Assembly (NCBI RefSeq): GCF_016595245.1
Contig: NZ_JAENHM010000008.1
Span: 1 to 55,616 of the forward strand
DNA: 55,616 nt
Reading direction: 5' to 3'
Source: Azospirillum endophyticum
GTDB taxonomy: Bacteria; Pseudomonadota; Alphaproteobacteria; Azospirillales; Azospirillaceae
Both the position numbers and the translations under genes were made by a program. Positions within the stretch are counted from its first letter, which is position 1. Each line of letters starts with the position of its first letter. The notes under the pieces were generated by a model that saw nothing but the letters and a program-made list of their open reading frames with translations, had not been told where the DNA came from and ran no database searches. Below, one piece after another: positions 28,396-39,060 of the stretch.

Positions 28396-28422
28396 AAGGG
28401 GGGCGGAAATCCGCCCCCCTTG
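28396..28422. terminator. Bidirectional terminator between the chemoreceptor and pgk
   Basis: GGGGGGCGG (28398-28406) pairs with CCGCCCCCC (28411-28419) around a short AAAT loop, flanked by AA on one side and TT on the other. It sits between convergent genes and can serve both. Confidence 0.75.
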
Positions 28423-28431
28423 GGCAGATCC

Positions 28432-29625
28432 TTACTTCTTCAGAGCCGCGACACCCGGCAGTTCCTTGCCTTCCAGCCATTCCAGGAAGGCACCGCCGGC
28501 GGCCGAGACGTAGGTGAACTTGTCCTCGACCCCGGCATGGGCCATCGCCGCCACGGTGTCGCCGCCGCCGGCCACCGACAGCAGGCCGCCGGCCTCGGTG
28601 CGGGCGGCGACCAGGCCGGCCACCGCGTTGGTGCCGGCGTCGAAGGGCTGGATCTCGAAGGCGCCGAGCGGGCCGTTCCACACGACGGTCTTGGCGCCCT
28701 GCAGCTTCACGCCCAGGAACTCCACCGTCGCCGGGCCGATGTCGAGCGCCATCTCGTCGGCGCCGATGGCGTCGAAGGCGACGACGCGGTTAGCGGCGCC
28801 GGCCTTGAACTCCTTGGCGACGACGAAGTCCTTCGGCAGCAGGATCTCGCAGTTGGCGTCCTTGGCGGTCGCCATGATGGCGCGGGCCTGGTCGGCCATG
28901 TCCTTCTCGCACAGCGAGGCGCCGACGTCGGTGCCCTGGGCGAACAGGAAGGTGTTGGCCATGCCGCCGCCGAGCACCAGCAGGTCGACCTTGCGGACCA
29001 TGTTGCCGAGCAGTTCCAGCTTGGTCGAGATCTTGGCGCCGCCGACGACGGCGGCGACCGGGCGCTCCGGCTTCTCCAGCGCGAGCGTCAGGGCCTTCAA
29101 CTCGGCCTCCATCAGGCGGCCGGCGGCGCTGGGCAGCAGGCGGGCGACGCCCTCGGTCGAGGCATGGGCGCGGTGCGCGGCAGAGAAGGCGTCGTTGACG
29201 TAGAGGTCACCCAGCGCCGCCATCTCCTTGGCGAAGGATGGGTCGTTCTTCTCCTCTTCGGCGTGGAAACGGGTGTTCTCCAGCAGCACGATGGCGCCGT
29301 CATGCACCTTGGCGATGGCCTCCTTGGCCTTGTCGCCGACGCAATCCTCGGCGAAGGCGACCTTCTGGCCGACGGCGGCGCTGAGAGCATCCAGCACGTT
29401 GCGCAGCGAGTTCTTGGCGTCCGGGCCGTTCTTCGGACGACCGAAATGCGACAGGACCACGACCTTGGCGCCCTTGGAGGACAGCTCCTTCAGGGTGGGG
29501 GCGAGGCGGTCGATCCGGGTGGTGTCGGATACCTTGCCGTCCTGCATCGGAACGTTCAGGTCGGCGCGCACCAGCACCGTCTTGCCGCTCACCTCGAGGT
29601 CGTCGATCGTGTTGAAATCGGTCAT
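28432..29625 (-). CDS. pgk: Phosphoglycerate kinase
   Basis: Glycolysis/gluconeogenesis and Calvin cycle: 1,3-bisphosphoglycerate + ADP to 3-phosphoglycerate + ATP. At 397 residues it is full length. Substrate-binding [20 protein letters not shown] and [10 protein letters not shown], hinge [13 protein letters not shown], nucleotide-binding WNGPLGAFE, and the C-terminal GGGDTVAA with [20 protein letters not shown]. The ATG at 29625 begins [10 protein letters not shown], the usual N-terminus; GGAAG lies seven bases upstream. It stands alone, without gap or fba beside it. Confidence 0.97.
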   Translation of the reverse strand: MTDFNTIDDLEVSGKTVLVRADLNVPMQDGKVSDTTRIDRLAPTLKELSSKGAKVVVLSHFGRPKNGPDAKNSLRNVLDALSAAVGQKVAFAEDCVGDKAKEAIAKVHDGAIVLLENTRFHAEEEKNDPSFAKEMAALGDLYVNDAFSAAHRAHASTEGVARLLPSAAGRLMEAELKALTLALEKPERPVAAVVGGAKISTKLELLGNMVRKVDLLVLGGGMANTFLFAQGTDVGASLCEKDMADQARAIMATAKDANCEILLPKDFVVAKEFKAGAANRVVAFDAIGADEMALDIGPATVEFLGVKLQGAKTVVWNGPLGAFEIQPFDAGTNAVAGLVAARTEAGGLLSVAGGGDTVAAMAHAGVEDKFTYVSAAGGAFLEWLEGKELPGVAALKK

Positions 29626-29926
29626 CGTCGCACTTCCCATGGTATGGCCGTTGCCCATGCGGGACCGGCCGTGTCGATTTCGGGGAACCCAACCACAGCC
29701 CTGCACGCTTTGCAACGCTCCAGGGGTGGGGTGAAATGGGGCATAATGACCCTACGGCTTCGCTGTCCGAGCCTTCAAAAGCCAGAAGCCCAGGCGCGAT
29801 GCGGCAGCGGCGGGTGATGCAACCACAGGTTTCTGCAACATTTCCGTAACTTGACCCTGTCCATGGCCTGTGCAAACACCCAACTCTAGGCGATTGGGCC
29901 GCAAAACGGGGGTTGAAGCGCAGGCG
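29626..29926. other. Divergent intergenic region between pgk and the CYTH-CHAD gene
   Basis: About 300 bases with no credible gene. It must carry the promoters of both flanking genes, but I could not place either with confidence. Confidence 0.4.
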
Positions 29927-31531
29927 ATGGCTGAGGCCGACATCAACCGCGAGACGGAACTGAAGCTGGCTGCGCAGCCGGAAGACTTCGACAGGCTGCG
30001 CGCCGCCCCTGCCATCGCAGACCGGGCGGCCGGCCCGGCGGCGACGCGGACCCTGAAAAGCACCTATTACGACACCGAGGACCGCCGGCTCGCCGCGCGC
30101 AAGGTGACGCTGCGGGTGCGCAAGACCGGCGACGGTTTCGTCCAGACGGTCAAGTCGGCCCCGGACGAGGACGGGCTCGGGCGCGGCGAGTGGGAATGCG
30201 CGGTGACCTCCGCCGCCCCCGACCTGACGCTGATCACCGAGGATGCCGCCATCGCGCTGCTGGGATCGCTCAGCGACAGGGAGCTGCAGCCGATCTTCAC
30301 ATCCATCGTCGAACGGACCACGCAGGACGTGACGCTGGGCGAGGGCGACGAGGCCGCATTGATCGAGGTCGCCTTCGACCGCGGCCGGATCGAACTGCCC
30401 GACGGCCGGTCCCGCGACCTGTGCGAGGTGGAACTGGAGCTGAAGAGCGGCACGCCCGCCGCCCTCTACGACCTGGCGCAGGAGCTGACCAAGGCCGCCC
30501 CGCTGCGGCTGGAGATGCGGACCAAGGCTGAACGCGGCCACGCGCTGGCGAACGGGGCCTCCGACAAGGCGCTGAAGGCGGAAAAGCTGGTGCTCGACCC
30601 CGAGACGACGGTGGAAGGCGCCGTCGCCCGCATCGTGCGCGCCTGCCTTGCCCATATGGTCGCCAACGAGGCGGTGACGCTGGCCGGCGAGGATCCGGAG
30701 GGCGTTCACCAGATGCGCGTGGCGCTGCGTCGGCTGCGCTCGGCCACCGCGCTGTTCCGTCCCTTCATTCCGGCCGCGCAATATCTCTGGCTGGTCGGCG
30801 AGATCAAATGGCTGGCCGGCAGCCTGGGGCCGGCGCGCGACTGGGACGTGTTCGGCGAGGAACTGCTGGCGCCGGTGCGCGACGCCTTCCACAAGGCGGA
30901 CGGGCATGGCCGCTCGGCGGTCGAGGATCTCGACGCGCTGGCGGCGGCGGCCGAGGCCAAGCGGCTGCGCGCCTATGAGGGCGTGCGCGACGCGATCCGC
31001 TCCGACCGCTACACCGCCTTCCTGCTGGGCGTCGGCAGCTGGGTGGAGAAGCGCGGCTGGCGCGACCAGCCGGTCAGCGAGGAATCGGTGCGGCTGTTCC
31101 AGCCGGTGATCGGGCTGGCCGACCATCTGCTGAACAAGCGCCACAAGAAGGCCAAGCGGGCCGGGCACGGCTTCGCCCATCTGCCGGTCGCCCAGCGCCA
31201 CCAGCTGCGCATCGCCTTGAAGAAGCTGCGCTATGCCGTGGAGTTCTTCCGCAGCCTGTATGACGACAAGCCGGTGCGCCGCTATATCCAGCAGATGGCC
31301 GCCTTCCAGGACGCGCTGGGGCATCTGAACGACGTGGCGACGGCGACCCGGCTGCTGCATGAGCTGCATGACGACGGCAGCCGCTCCGCCCCCGGCGAGC
31401 CGCGCGCCGCCGGCATCGTCATCGGCTGGCATGCCCGCGGGGTGGCCGACACCGAGGCGGCGCTGGTCGCCCTGTGGCATGATTTCATCGACACCAAGCA
31501 TTTCTGGTCCAAACCGGATACTGCGGTGTAG
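29927..31531 (+). CDS. CYTH-CHAD domain protein (inorganic triphosphatase-like, polyphosphate-binding)
   Basis: 534 residues. The N-terminal CYTH tunnel domain (about 1-210) begins with the ExExK signature RETELKL (Glu9, Glu11, Lys13) and has VTLRVRKTGDGFVQTVK and EVELELKSG, as in the triphosphatase YgiF. The C-terminal CHAD domain (about 225-520) is an alpha-helical, histidine- and lysine-rich repeat unit (EGVHQMRVALRRLRSATALF, HQLRIALKKLRYAVEFF) that in known proteins binds polyphosphate. The gene is followed after 11 bases by a ParA-like ATPase, a pairing discussed in the findings. The start ATG has only a weak ribosome binding site. Confidence 0.9.
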   Translation: MAEADINRETELKLAAQPEDFDRLRAAPAIADRAAGPAATRTLKSTYYDTEDRRLAARKVTLRVRKTGDGFVQTVKSAPDEDGLGRGEWECAVTSAAPDLTLITEDAAIALLGSLSDRELQPIFTSIVERTTQDVTLGEGDEAALIEVAFDRGRIELPDGRSRDLCEVELELKSGTPAALYDLAQELTKAAPLRLEMRTKAERGHALANGASDKALKAEKLVLDPETTVEGAVARIVRACLAHMVANEAVTLAGEDPEGVHQMRVALRRLRSATALFRPFIPAAQYLWLVGEIKWLAGSLGPARDWDVFGEELLAPVRDAFHKADGHGRSAVEDLDALAAAAEAKRLRAYEGVRDAIRSDRYTAFLLGVGSWVEKRGWRDQPVSEESVRLFQPVIGLADHLLNKRHKKAKRAGHGFAHLPVAQRHQLRIALKKLRYAVEFFRSLYDDKPVRRYIQQMAAFQDALGHLNDVATATRLLHELHDDGSRSAPGEPRAAGIVIGWHARGVADTEAALVALWHDFIDTKHFWSKPDTAV

Positions 31532-31542
31532 AGTCCGCGGCC

Positions 31543-32166
31543 ATGCTCACGATCCTCGTCGCCAACATCAAGGGCGGCTGCGGCAAGACGACCGTCGCCA
31601 CCCATCTCGCCGCCGCCTCCGCCGCGGCCGGCCTGCCCACCGTGCTGGCCGACGTCGACCGCCAGCACTCCTCGCTCGGCTGGCTGGAACGCCGGCCGGA
31701 GAAGGCGCCGGTCCTGGTCGGGCTCGACTGGGCCAAGGACTTCACCGACACGCCGCGCGGCACCAAGCGGCTGGTGATCGACGCGCCGGCGGCGCTGAAG
31801 ACCAAGCAGATCGAGGATCTGGTGAAGATGGCCGACATCGTCGTGCTGCCGGTCCTGCCCGGCGCCTTCGACGAGCAGGCCACCCAGCGCTTCCTCGTCA
31901 AGCTGGACGAGTTGAAGCGCATCGCCAAGAAGAAGGCGACGGTGGCGGTGGTCGGCAACCGCATGCGCGCCCGCACCAAGGCCGCCGACCGGCTGGACCG
32001 CTTCCTGGGCGGCATCGGCCATCAGGTGGTGACCCGCCTGCGCGACAGCCAGATCTATGCCGACGCGGCGGAGAGCGGGCTCAGCCTGTTCGACATGCCG
32101 GGCAAGCGGGCGGCCGAGCACCGCGGCGACTGGCAGCCGCTGCTGAGCTACATCGACGGCGTTTGA
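31543..32166 (+). CDS. ParA/MinD-like partition ATPase (orphan)
   Basis: 207 residues, a minimal ParA-type P-loop ATPase. The deviant Walker A is KGGCGKTT (10-17) with the signature lysine Lys10. The switch I-like ADVDRQHSS is present (the usual DPQ proline is replaced by Arg), as is the Walker B RLVIDAPA. There is no N-terminal helix-turn-helix and no parB gene nearby, so it is not a chromosome or plasmid partition cassette. It lies 11 bases after the CYTH-CHAD gene and is almost certainly co-transcribed. Orphan ParA proteins position cargos such as carboxysomes or chemoreceptor arrays. Confidence 0.9.
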   Translation: MLTILVANIKGGCGKTTVATHLAAASAAAGLPTVLADVDRQHSSLGWLERRPEKAPVLVGLDWAKDFTDTPRGTKRLVIDAPAALKTKQIEDLVKMADIVVLPVLPGAFDEQATQRFLVKLDELKRIAKKKATVAVVGNRMRARTKAADRLDRFLGGIGHQVVTRLRDSQIYADAAESGLSLFDMPGKRAAEHRGDWQPLLSYIDGV

Positions 32167-32173
32167 GGCGGGA

Positions 32174-32230
32174 GAGGGCGATCATCGCCGGATAGGCCGG
32201 ATAGGATCGCCCTCTTCTCCTCTTTTGCTC
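32174..32230 (+). terminator. Terminator after the ParA-like gene
   Basis: GAGGGCGATC (32174-32183) pairs perfectly with GATCGCCCTC (32205-32214), then a T/C-rich tract TTCTCCTCTTTT. The loop itself contains GCCGGATAGGCCGGATAG, a tandem 9-base repeat. Confidence 0.65.
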
Positions 32231-32301
32231 TTCTTTTTTCGCATCAGCTCATGCGGCCGCCCGGCCGGACGCGGTGTGTCGGCTGCTGCCTGCCGGAACG
32301 G

Positions 32302-32490
32302 TCAGTGGGCGGAGCCCATGCGGTCGAAATAGCGGCCGATCGAGACGAAGATGAAGATCACGCAGGCGACGAAGACGACCAGCCCGCCGGCCGCGAAGCC
32401 TTCGTCCGCCGCGCGCGAGGAGGCGAGCAGGCCGACGAAGGCCATGATGCCGGCGAGGATGGGGTTGATCCAGAAGGAGAAGGCGTTCAC
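32302..32490 (-). CDS. Small membrane protein, 62 residues
   Basis: Two hydrophobic segments: about 6-22 (FWINPILAGIMAFVGLLAS) and about 35-53 (GLVVFVACVIFIFVSIGRYF), with a short acidic loop. GTG start, AAAGGA ten bases upstream. No family recognised. It lies alone between two terminators or promoters. Confidence 0.65.
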   Translation of the reverse strand: MNAFSFWINPILAGIMAFVGLLASSRAADEGFAAGGLVVFVACVIFIFVSIGRYFDRMGSAH

Positions 32491-32608
32491 GTCGCGTAAG
32501 TCCTTTCAGAACAAGGCGTTGTCAGGGGAAAGCGCCCGCCTTCCGCCCCGCCGGGCTGAGCGCGAACGCTTCATGATCAAGGAATTCCGCGGGAGGATGC
32601 CCGCGGAC

Positions 32609-34078
32609 TCAATGCGGCACAAACGACTTGTGGCCCGCGACAGCTACCGGATCGGCGCCTGGGGTGCATTGCGGTATGTCAAGGGCGAAGGCGGTTCCGG
32701 CGGCATCGCTCTCCACCAGCCGCAGGTCCCCGCCATGGGCGCGTAGCACCTCGCGTGCGATGGCGAGGCCGAGTCCAATCCCGCCGGCCCGTGCCGACCC
32801 GGCGAAGGGCTGGAACAGGTTCTCCCGCGCCCGCGGCGCCAGGCCGGGACCGGTGTCGGCGACCGTCACGGTCAGCATGCCGGCCGGTCCGGCCTGCGCC
32901 GTGATCCGCACCTGGTCGGCGCCGGCCTGAACCGCGTTGCGGCCGAGATTGACCAGGGCGCGGCCGAGCTGGGCCGCATCGACCACGGCCAGCGTGCCGG
33001 CGGGGATTTCGTTGATCCACTCGGCCTCGACCCGGCCGCCGTCGGGGCGGGCGGTGGCGAGCACCTCGGCCCCGGCCTCTTCCACGAGGCGGTTGAGGTC
33101 GGTGCGGGCGGGGGCGAGAGGCAGCACGCCGTCGCGGGTGAAGGACAGGGTCTGGCCGCACAGCTCCACCGCGCGGTCGAGCGAGGCCACCAGCCGCGGC
33201 GTGACCCGGCGCACCTCCGGGTCGGCGCTTTCGGTCAGCCGTTCCGACAGGAGGGAGGCGGTGGAGAGGATGCCGCGCAGGTCGTGGTTGATCTTCGCCA
33301 CCGCGGTGCCGAGCGTGGCCAGCCGTTCGCGCTGGCGCAGGGCGGCGCGCACCGTGCCCTGCATGGCGGCGAGCTCGCGTTCCGCCACGCCGATCTCGTC
33401 GGCGCGGGTGCCGGGCACCAGCGGCGGGGCGCCGTCGGGATCGCGGCGGAAGGCGACGACCTCGGCGGTCAGCCGGCGCATCGGCCGCACCAGCAGGGCA
33501 TGCAGCGTGACATAGACCAGGATCGCTGCGATCAGCGAGATGGCGACCGACACCGCCAGGATGCGGCGGGAGAAGTCCAACATGGCATCGATCAGCGGCC
33601 GCTCGTCCATCGTCACCTCGACCCTCTGGGCCGGGTCGTTGGGCGAGCGGTCGATCACCCGGATCACCCGGTTGCGCTGCTGTCCGATGGCGCCTTCCAG
33701 GGCGAGCCACAGGGCGTTGCCGGCATCGACGAACTGCATGCCCATGCCGGTGCCGCGCAGGTCGTACACGGCATCGGCGTGCGGCGGCATCGGGCGGGAC
33801 AGCATGTAGACGCGCGCGCCCGGCTGGATCAGGTCGATGACGTGGGCCCCGGTATAGGCCAGCAGCTTCGCCTGCAACTCCTTGGTCACCATCAGGTCGG
33901 GGGCGGCTTCCACCGACAGGGCCGCGATGTGGGCGGCGGCCAGCCGTTCCTCCAGATAACCCATGCGGAAGCGGGCGATGGAGGGGGCGTAGATCAGCAC
34001 TTCCGCCAGCAGCACGAACAGGATGGTGAGCAGCAGCAGCTTGGCCGACAGGCTGGTCGCGACGGTGGAGCGGAGCAT
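32609..34078 (-). CDS. Membrane sensor histidine kinase (orphan)
   Basis: 489 residues. Membrane helix at about 11-32, periplasmic sensor of about 140 residues, second helix at about 173-193, HAMP, then a dimerisation/phosphoacceptor helix with His265 in AKINHDLRGIL. The ATPase domain has an N-box (LVNLGRNAVQAG), G1 (VADTGPGLAP) and G2 (GGIGLGLAIAREVLRAHGG). No response regulator gene is adjacent, so the partner must be elsewhere. It is divergent from hldE. Confidence 0.93.
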   Translation of the reverse strand: MLRSTVATSLSAKLLLLTILFVLLAEVLIYAPSIARFRMGYLEERLAAAHIAALSVEAAPDLMVTKELQAKLLAYTGAHVIDLIQPGARVYMLSRPMPPHADAVYDLRGTGMGMQFVDAGNALWLALEGAIGQQRNRVIRVIDRSPNDPAQRVEVTMDERPLIDAMLDFSRRILAVSVAISLIAAILVYVTLHALLVRPMRRLTAEVVAFRRDPDGAPPLVPGTRADEIGVAERELAAMQGTVRAALRQRERLATLGTAVAKINHDLRGILSTASLLSERLTESADPEVRRVTPRLVASLDRAVELCGQTLSFTRDGVLPLAPARTDLNRLVEEAGAEVLATARPDGGRVEAEWINEIPAGTLAVVDAAQLGRALVNLGRNAVQAGADQVRITAQAGPAGMLTVTVADTGPGLAPRARENLFQPFAGSARAGGIGLGLAIAREVLRAHGGDLRLVESDAAGTAFALDIPQCTPGADPVAVAGHKSFVPH

Positions 34079-34218
34079 GGGGCCTATCGTCGGTCGGGCG
34101 GAGGGCGGACAGGGGGTGTTGCCGGAACGCCATCCTACGACGGTGACAAACGAGCGTCACCAGTCCGAAGGCGCCGGCGCGCTGGCGTTACCGCTTTGGC
34201 GTTGGTAAGAGAAACGCC

Positions 34219-35664
34219 ATGAGCGACCTTGCCCGTCACATCGACACCCTGTCGCGCGCCAACGTGCTGTGCCTTGGCGACGTGATGCTCGACCGTTTCG
34301 TCTATGGTTCGGTGGACCGGGTGTCGCCGGAGGCGCCGATCCCCGTCCTGCGCGTCGACCGCGAGGTGCCCAAGCTGGGCGGCGCCGGCAACGTCGCCGC
34401 CAACCTCGTGGCGCTGGAGGCGGCCTGCCGCTTCGTCTCGGTGGTCGGGCGCGACGGCGTCGGCGGCGACCTGCTCGCCCTGCTGCGGCGCGAGGGCGTC
34501 AACGACGGCGCCATCGTGGTGGAGGATGGGCGCCAGACCACGGTGAAGACCCGCTTCATCGCCGGCCAGCAGCAGCTTCTGCGCACCGACATCGAGACGG
34601 TGGTGCCGATCACCGTCGCCGACCGCGTGCTGGAGCGCGTGCGCGACCTGTTGCCCGAGGTCGGCGGCGTCATCCTGTCCGACTACGGCAAGGGCGTGCT
34701 CACCGACGAGCTGGTGGTGGCGGTGATCGCCGCCGCGCGGCAGGCCGGTCGCACCGTGGTGGTGGACCCGAAGGGGCGCGACTACCGCCGCTATCGCGGC
34801 GCCGACATCGTCACGCCCAACCGCAAGGAGCTGATGGAGGCCACCGGCCTGCCGGCGCGGACGGACGAGGAGGTGATCGCCGCTGCCCGCCACCTGATCG
34901 CCAGCTGCGGCATCGGCGCCGTCGTCGCCACCCGCAGCGAACAGGGCATGTCGGTGGTCACCGCCGGGGAGGCGGTGCATCTGCCGGCCGAGGCGCGCGA
35001 GGTGTTCGACGTATCGGGCGCCGGCGACACGGTGGTGGCGACGCTGACCGCCGCCCTGTCGGTGGGGATCGATCTGGTCGATTCGGCGCGGCTGGCCAAT
35101 CTGGCGGCCGGCATCGTCGTCGGCAAGGTCGGCACCGCGGTGGTGCGTTCCGCCGAGATGCTGGCCGGCCTGCACGAGCAGGAATGGCGCCATGGCGAGG
35201 AGAAGGTGGCGACCCGCGACGCCGCGGCGGAGCGGGCGGAGCGCTGGCGGCTGCGCGGCAAGCGGGTGGGCTTCACCAACGGCTGCTTCGACCTGCTGCA
35301 TCCCGGCCACATCGCTCTGCTGAAGCAGGCGCGGGCTGCCTGCGACGTACTGGTGGTCGGGCTGAACAGCGATCAATCGGTGAAGCGGCTGAAGGGCGAA
35401 AGCCGGCCGGTGCAGAACGAGACGGCACGCGCCACGGTGCTGGCGTCACTGGGCTGCGTCGATCTGGTGGTGGTCTTCGGCGAGGACACGCCGGAAATGC
35501 TGATCCACGCCCTGCGCCCCGACGTGCTGGTCAAGGGGGCCGACTACACCATCGCGACGGTGGTGGGGGCGGATTTCGTCCAGAGCTATGGCGGAAAAGT
35601 GGTGCTGGCCGAACTGGTCCAGGGCCAGAGCACGACCAACACCATCAAGCGCATGAAGGGCTGA
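34219..35664 (+). CDS. hldE: Bifunctional heptose 7-phosphate kinase / heptose 1-phosphate adenylyltransferase HldE
   Basis: Makes ADP-heptose for lipopolysaccharide inner core. 481 residues: an N-terminal PfkB-type kinase (about 1-320; [26 protein letters not shown], catalytic [11 protein letters not shown]) is fused to a C-terminal nucleotidyltransferase (about 345-481; [31 protein letters not shown], ending [10 protein letters not shown]). Length and architecture match E. coli HldE. It starts 140 bases from the divergent histidine kinase gene. Confidence 0.97.
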   Translation: MSDLARHIDTLSRANVLCLGDVMLDRFVYGSVDRVSPEAPIPVLRVDREVPKLGGAGNVAANLVALEAACRFVSVVGRDGVGGDLLALLRREGVNDGAIVVEDGRQTTVKTRFIAGQQQLLRTDIETVVPITVADRVLERVRDLLPEVGGVILSDYGKGVLTDELVVAVIAAARQAGRTVVVDPKGRDYRRYRGADIVTPNRKELMEATGLPARTDEEVIAAARHLIASCGIGAVVATRSEQGMSVVTAGEAVHLPAEAREVFDVSGAGDTVVATLTAALSVGIDLVDSARLANLAAGIVVGKVGTAVVRSAEMLAGLHEQEWRHGEEKVATRDAAAERAERWRLRGKRVGFTNGCFDLLHPGHIALLKQARAACDVLVVGLNSDQSVKRLKGESRPVQNETARATVLASLGCVDLVVVFGEDTPEMLIHALRPDVLVKGADYTIATVVGADFVQSYGGKVVLAELVQGQSTTNTIKRMKG

Positions 35665-35716
35665 CGGGGGAGCCGCGGCTGGCGGACGCTCCCCCCTCGG
35701 CACCTTGATACCAACG

Positions 35717-35821
35717 GCTTCTGACCCTGACCTGTCAGGATCAGAAGCTTCGGCGGCATGTGCCGCCGCCGCGCCGGTCGGCGCGGATACCAGCGGTCAT
35801 CAGCAATGACCGCCGGTATCA
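35717..35821. terminator. Two stem-loops between hldE and the entericidin-like gene
   Basis: GCTTCTGA pairs with TCAGAAGC around an inner CCTGA/TCAGG stem (about 35719-35749). Then GATACCAGCGGTCAT pairs with ATGACCGCCGGTATC around CAGCA (35787-35821). Neither has a strong T-run. They separate convergent genes and probably serve as terminators. Confidence 0.5.
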
Positions 35822-35828
35822 GTCCGGC

Positions 35829-35987
35829 TTACATCTTCTTCTGGACGTTGTCGGCGCCGCGCTCGATCGCGCGGCCGCCGGCCTGCACGTCCTGGCCGGC
35901 GCCCTCGACGGTGTTGCAGGCGGCCAGCGTGGTGCCCAGCAGCGAACCCAGGATGGCGAGCAGGGCGAACTTCTTGATGGTGGTCAT
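35829..35987 (-). CDS. Entericidin A/B-family small lipoprotein
   Basis: 52 residues. Lys-containing N-terminus and hydrophobic signal (MTTIKKFALLAILGSLLGTT), lipobox LAAC with the modified Cys at about 24, then a short mature peptide CNTVEGAGQDVQAGGRAIER with further charged residues. This is the entericidin pattern (C-N-T-x-x-G-x-G-x-D). GGAG lies six bases before the ATG. Entericidin-like lipoproteins are membrane-stress or toxin/antitoxin-like peptides; in alphaproteobacteria they are often controlled by the general stress response, but no such promoter is claimed here. Confidence 0.88.
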   Translation of the reverse strand: MTTIKKFALLAILGSLLGTTLAACNTVEGAGQDVQAGGRAIERGADNVQKKM

Positions 35988-36161
35988 GGTGATCTCCGTT
36001 GCGGCGGCTGTGTGATGCCGATGGGAACGCAAGCGGGGCCGTAAAGGTTTCCGGAATCGAAGGGGGAGGGGGCTTGCGCAAAGGTGGTGCCCTTCGCGTC
36101 GGCATGGGAATGGATTACATTGGGGCTGTTGCCGAACGTCCTGTCCGGAACGGAGACCGCC

Positions 36162-36749
36162 ATGCCGCTCGCCCGCCGCTTCACTCCGCTGACGACTGTC
36201 GAGGAATTCCTGGCAATGGAGTTCCGGGACGATGCCCGGTACGAGCTGGTCGATGGCGAGATCGTCGGACAGGCGCATCCAAGCCCGGCACACAGCACCT
36301 TGCAGATCGCCCTGGGCGCCGCCCTGCGCGATGCGCTGCGGGAAAAGGGCAAGCGAGACGGAAGCCGGTGCCGCGCCCTGTCGGAGGCAGGTATCCGTCC
36401 ACATTTCGACCCGACACACAATTACCGCGTTGCCGATCTCGCCGTGACCTGCGAACCCTTCGACCCGGAAATCCCCTACACCACCGCCCCGGTGCTGCTG
36501 GTGGAGATCCTGTCGCCGACCGAGGAAAAGGCACAGCGGGCCAAGCTGCATGCCTATGCCGCCATGCCGTCGGTGCGGGAGATCCTGTTCCTCGACTCGC
36601 GGATCGTTCGGGCGGAACTGCACCGCCGCGATTCGGACAATCTCTGGCCCGCCGCACCCGAGGTGCTGGAGGAGGAGGAGCGGCTGGTGCTGGAGACGGC
36701 CGGCCTCGACATGCCGCTGGCGGAGCTTTACCGCGACCTCGGGTTCTGA
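36162..36749 (+). CDS. Uma2-family (DUF820) putative endonuclease
   Basis: 195 residues with the PD-(D/E)XK-like fold of Uma2 proteins: TVEEFLAMEFRDDARYELVD and GEIV at the N-terminus, then VADLAVTCEP and PVLLVEILSPTEEKAQRAKL holding the Asp, Glu and Lys-type catalytic positions, followed by VREILFLDS. The family is common and largely uncharacterised. GGAACGGAG precedes the ATG. It lies upstream of lpd on the same strand but 160 bases apart. Confidence 0.88.
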   Translation: MPLARRFTPLTTVEEFLAMEFRDDARYELVDGEIVGQAHPSPAHSTLQIALGAALRDALREKGKRDGSRCRALSEAGIRPHFDPTHNYRVADLAVTCEPFDPEIPYTTAPVLLVEILSPTEEKAQRAKLHAYAAMPSVREILFLDSRIVRAELHRRDSDNLWPAAPEVLEEEERLVLETAGLDMPLAELYRDLGF

Positions 36750-36909
36750 CCTCCGTCCGTCGGGCAACCCTGCCTCCAGGGACGAAGTGTCCCGTTGCCA
36801 CGGGGCGTGAGCGCGGGCATAAATCGCCCCGCGGATCCTCCCGCTTGCCCTCCCCGCTGGATGGGACGGCTTTTGGCAACGAGCAAGAATGGCGAAAGGA
36901 AAGCCTCTC

Positions 36910-38307
<1,398 letters not shown>

Positions 38308-38337
38308 TCGGACAGTTCGCCTCGAATACGCGTACCA

Positions 38338-38376
38338 AGCGCCTCTTCCCGCATCCGTGGGAGGAGGCGTTTCATT
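38338..38376 (+). terminator. Terminator after lpd
   Basis: CGCCTCTTCCC (38340-38350) pairs with GGGAGGAGGCG (38359-38369), one mismatch-like bulge, followed by TTTCATTTC. It separates lpd from the convergent AbiEii-like gene. Confidence 0.65.
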
Positions 38377-39060
38377 TCAGGAGTGTGCCGGGCGGCTGGA
38401 TTTGAGGAAGGAAAGCGCCCGTTCCGCAGCATCGCGTGTCATGTAGCGCTGCCCGCCGACTGTCGGATTGATGTCGGATGCCGCGGTCTCGGCATAGTCC
38501 GGAACCAACCGTTCGACCCGGTCGATGACCTTGTCCAGGCGATCCTCGACCTCCGGCAGGGAGGCTGCCAAGTCGGCAGGATCGCGTTCGAGCACCGCCG
38601 CCAGATCGAAGAGATCGCGGATCTTGAAGGAAGATGGCCGATAGAAGATCTTCTTGATCGCGATCTCCCATGGGGTCTCGATCAGGATTTCTTCGCCATC
38701 GAAAATCCAGGGACGTGTCGGAGTCTCCGTGCGGCGCCCGGCGACAATGAAGTCGATTTCGCCGCCTTCCAGATTGAGTTTGAGGTAGTTGCCCGGGTAT
38801 TCGAACCCACGCCCCGCCAGCAGTGCGCGGGTGGTTGCGTTGCGCGCTGGGGTCAGGTCTCGCAGCACGTCGGAGTCACGGACGAAGATGTCGATGTCGT
38901 AGCTGACGCGGTGATCATACTGGACGGCGAGCGCCGTGCCGCCGCCGAAGCTCCAGCGCGGTCTGTCCGGGAGCGACCGTAGCAGACGGAGGGCGTCCGC
39001 GAGCAAGGCAGGCCAGCGTGAGGGCGGCCATTTCCTCGATCCAGGGATGGTTTCTTCCAT
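38377..39060 (-). CDS. AbiEii-type nucleotidyltransferase toxin-like protein
   Basis: 227 residues of the DUF1814/AbiEii class. The nucleotidyltransferase motif WSFGGGTALAV with YDIDIFV (the GS-x-D-x-D type active site is here GGTAL..DIDIF) is followed by LNLEGGEIDFIVAG, ETPWEIAIKKIFYR and KIRDLFDLAAVLE. In known AbiE systems such proteins are type IV toxins or tRNA nucleotidyltransferases used in phage abortive infection. The ATG at 39060 lies 146 bases inside the upstream gene; an in-frame TTG near 39006 would shorten the overlap but has no ribosome binding site. Confidence 0.85.
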   Translation of the reverse strand: MEETIPGSRKWPPSRWPALLADALRLLRSLPDRPRWSFGGGTALAVQYDHRVSYDIDIFVRDSDVLRDLTPARNATTRALLAGRGFEYPGNYLKLNLEGGEIDFIVAGRRTETPTRPWIFDGEEILIETPWEIAIKKIFYRPSSFKIRDLFDLAAVLERDPADLAASLPEVEDRLDKVIDRVERLVPDYAETAASDINPTVGGQRYMTRDAAERALSFLKSSRPAHS

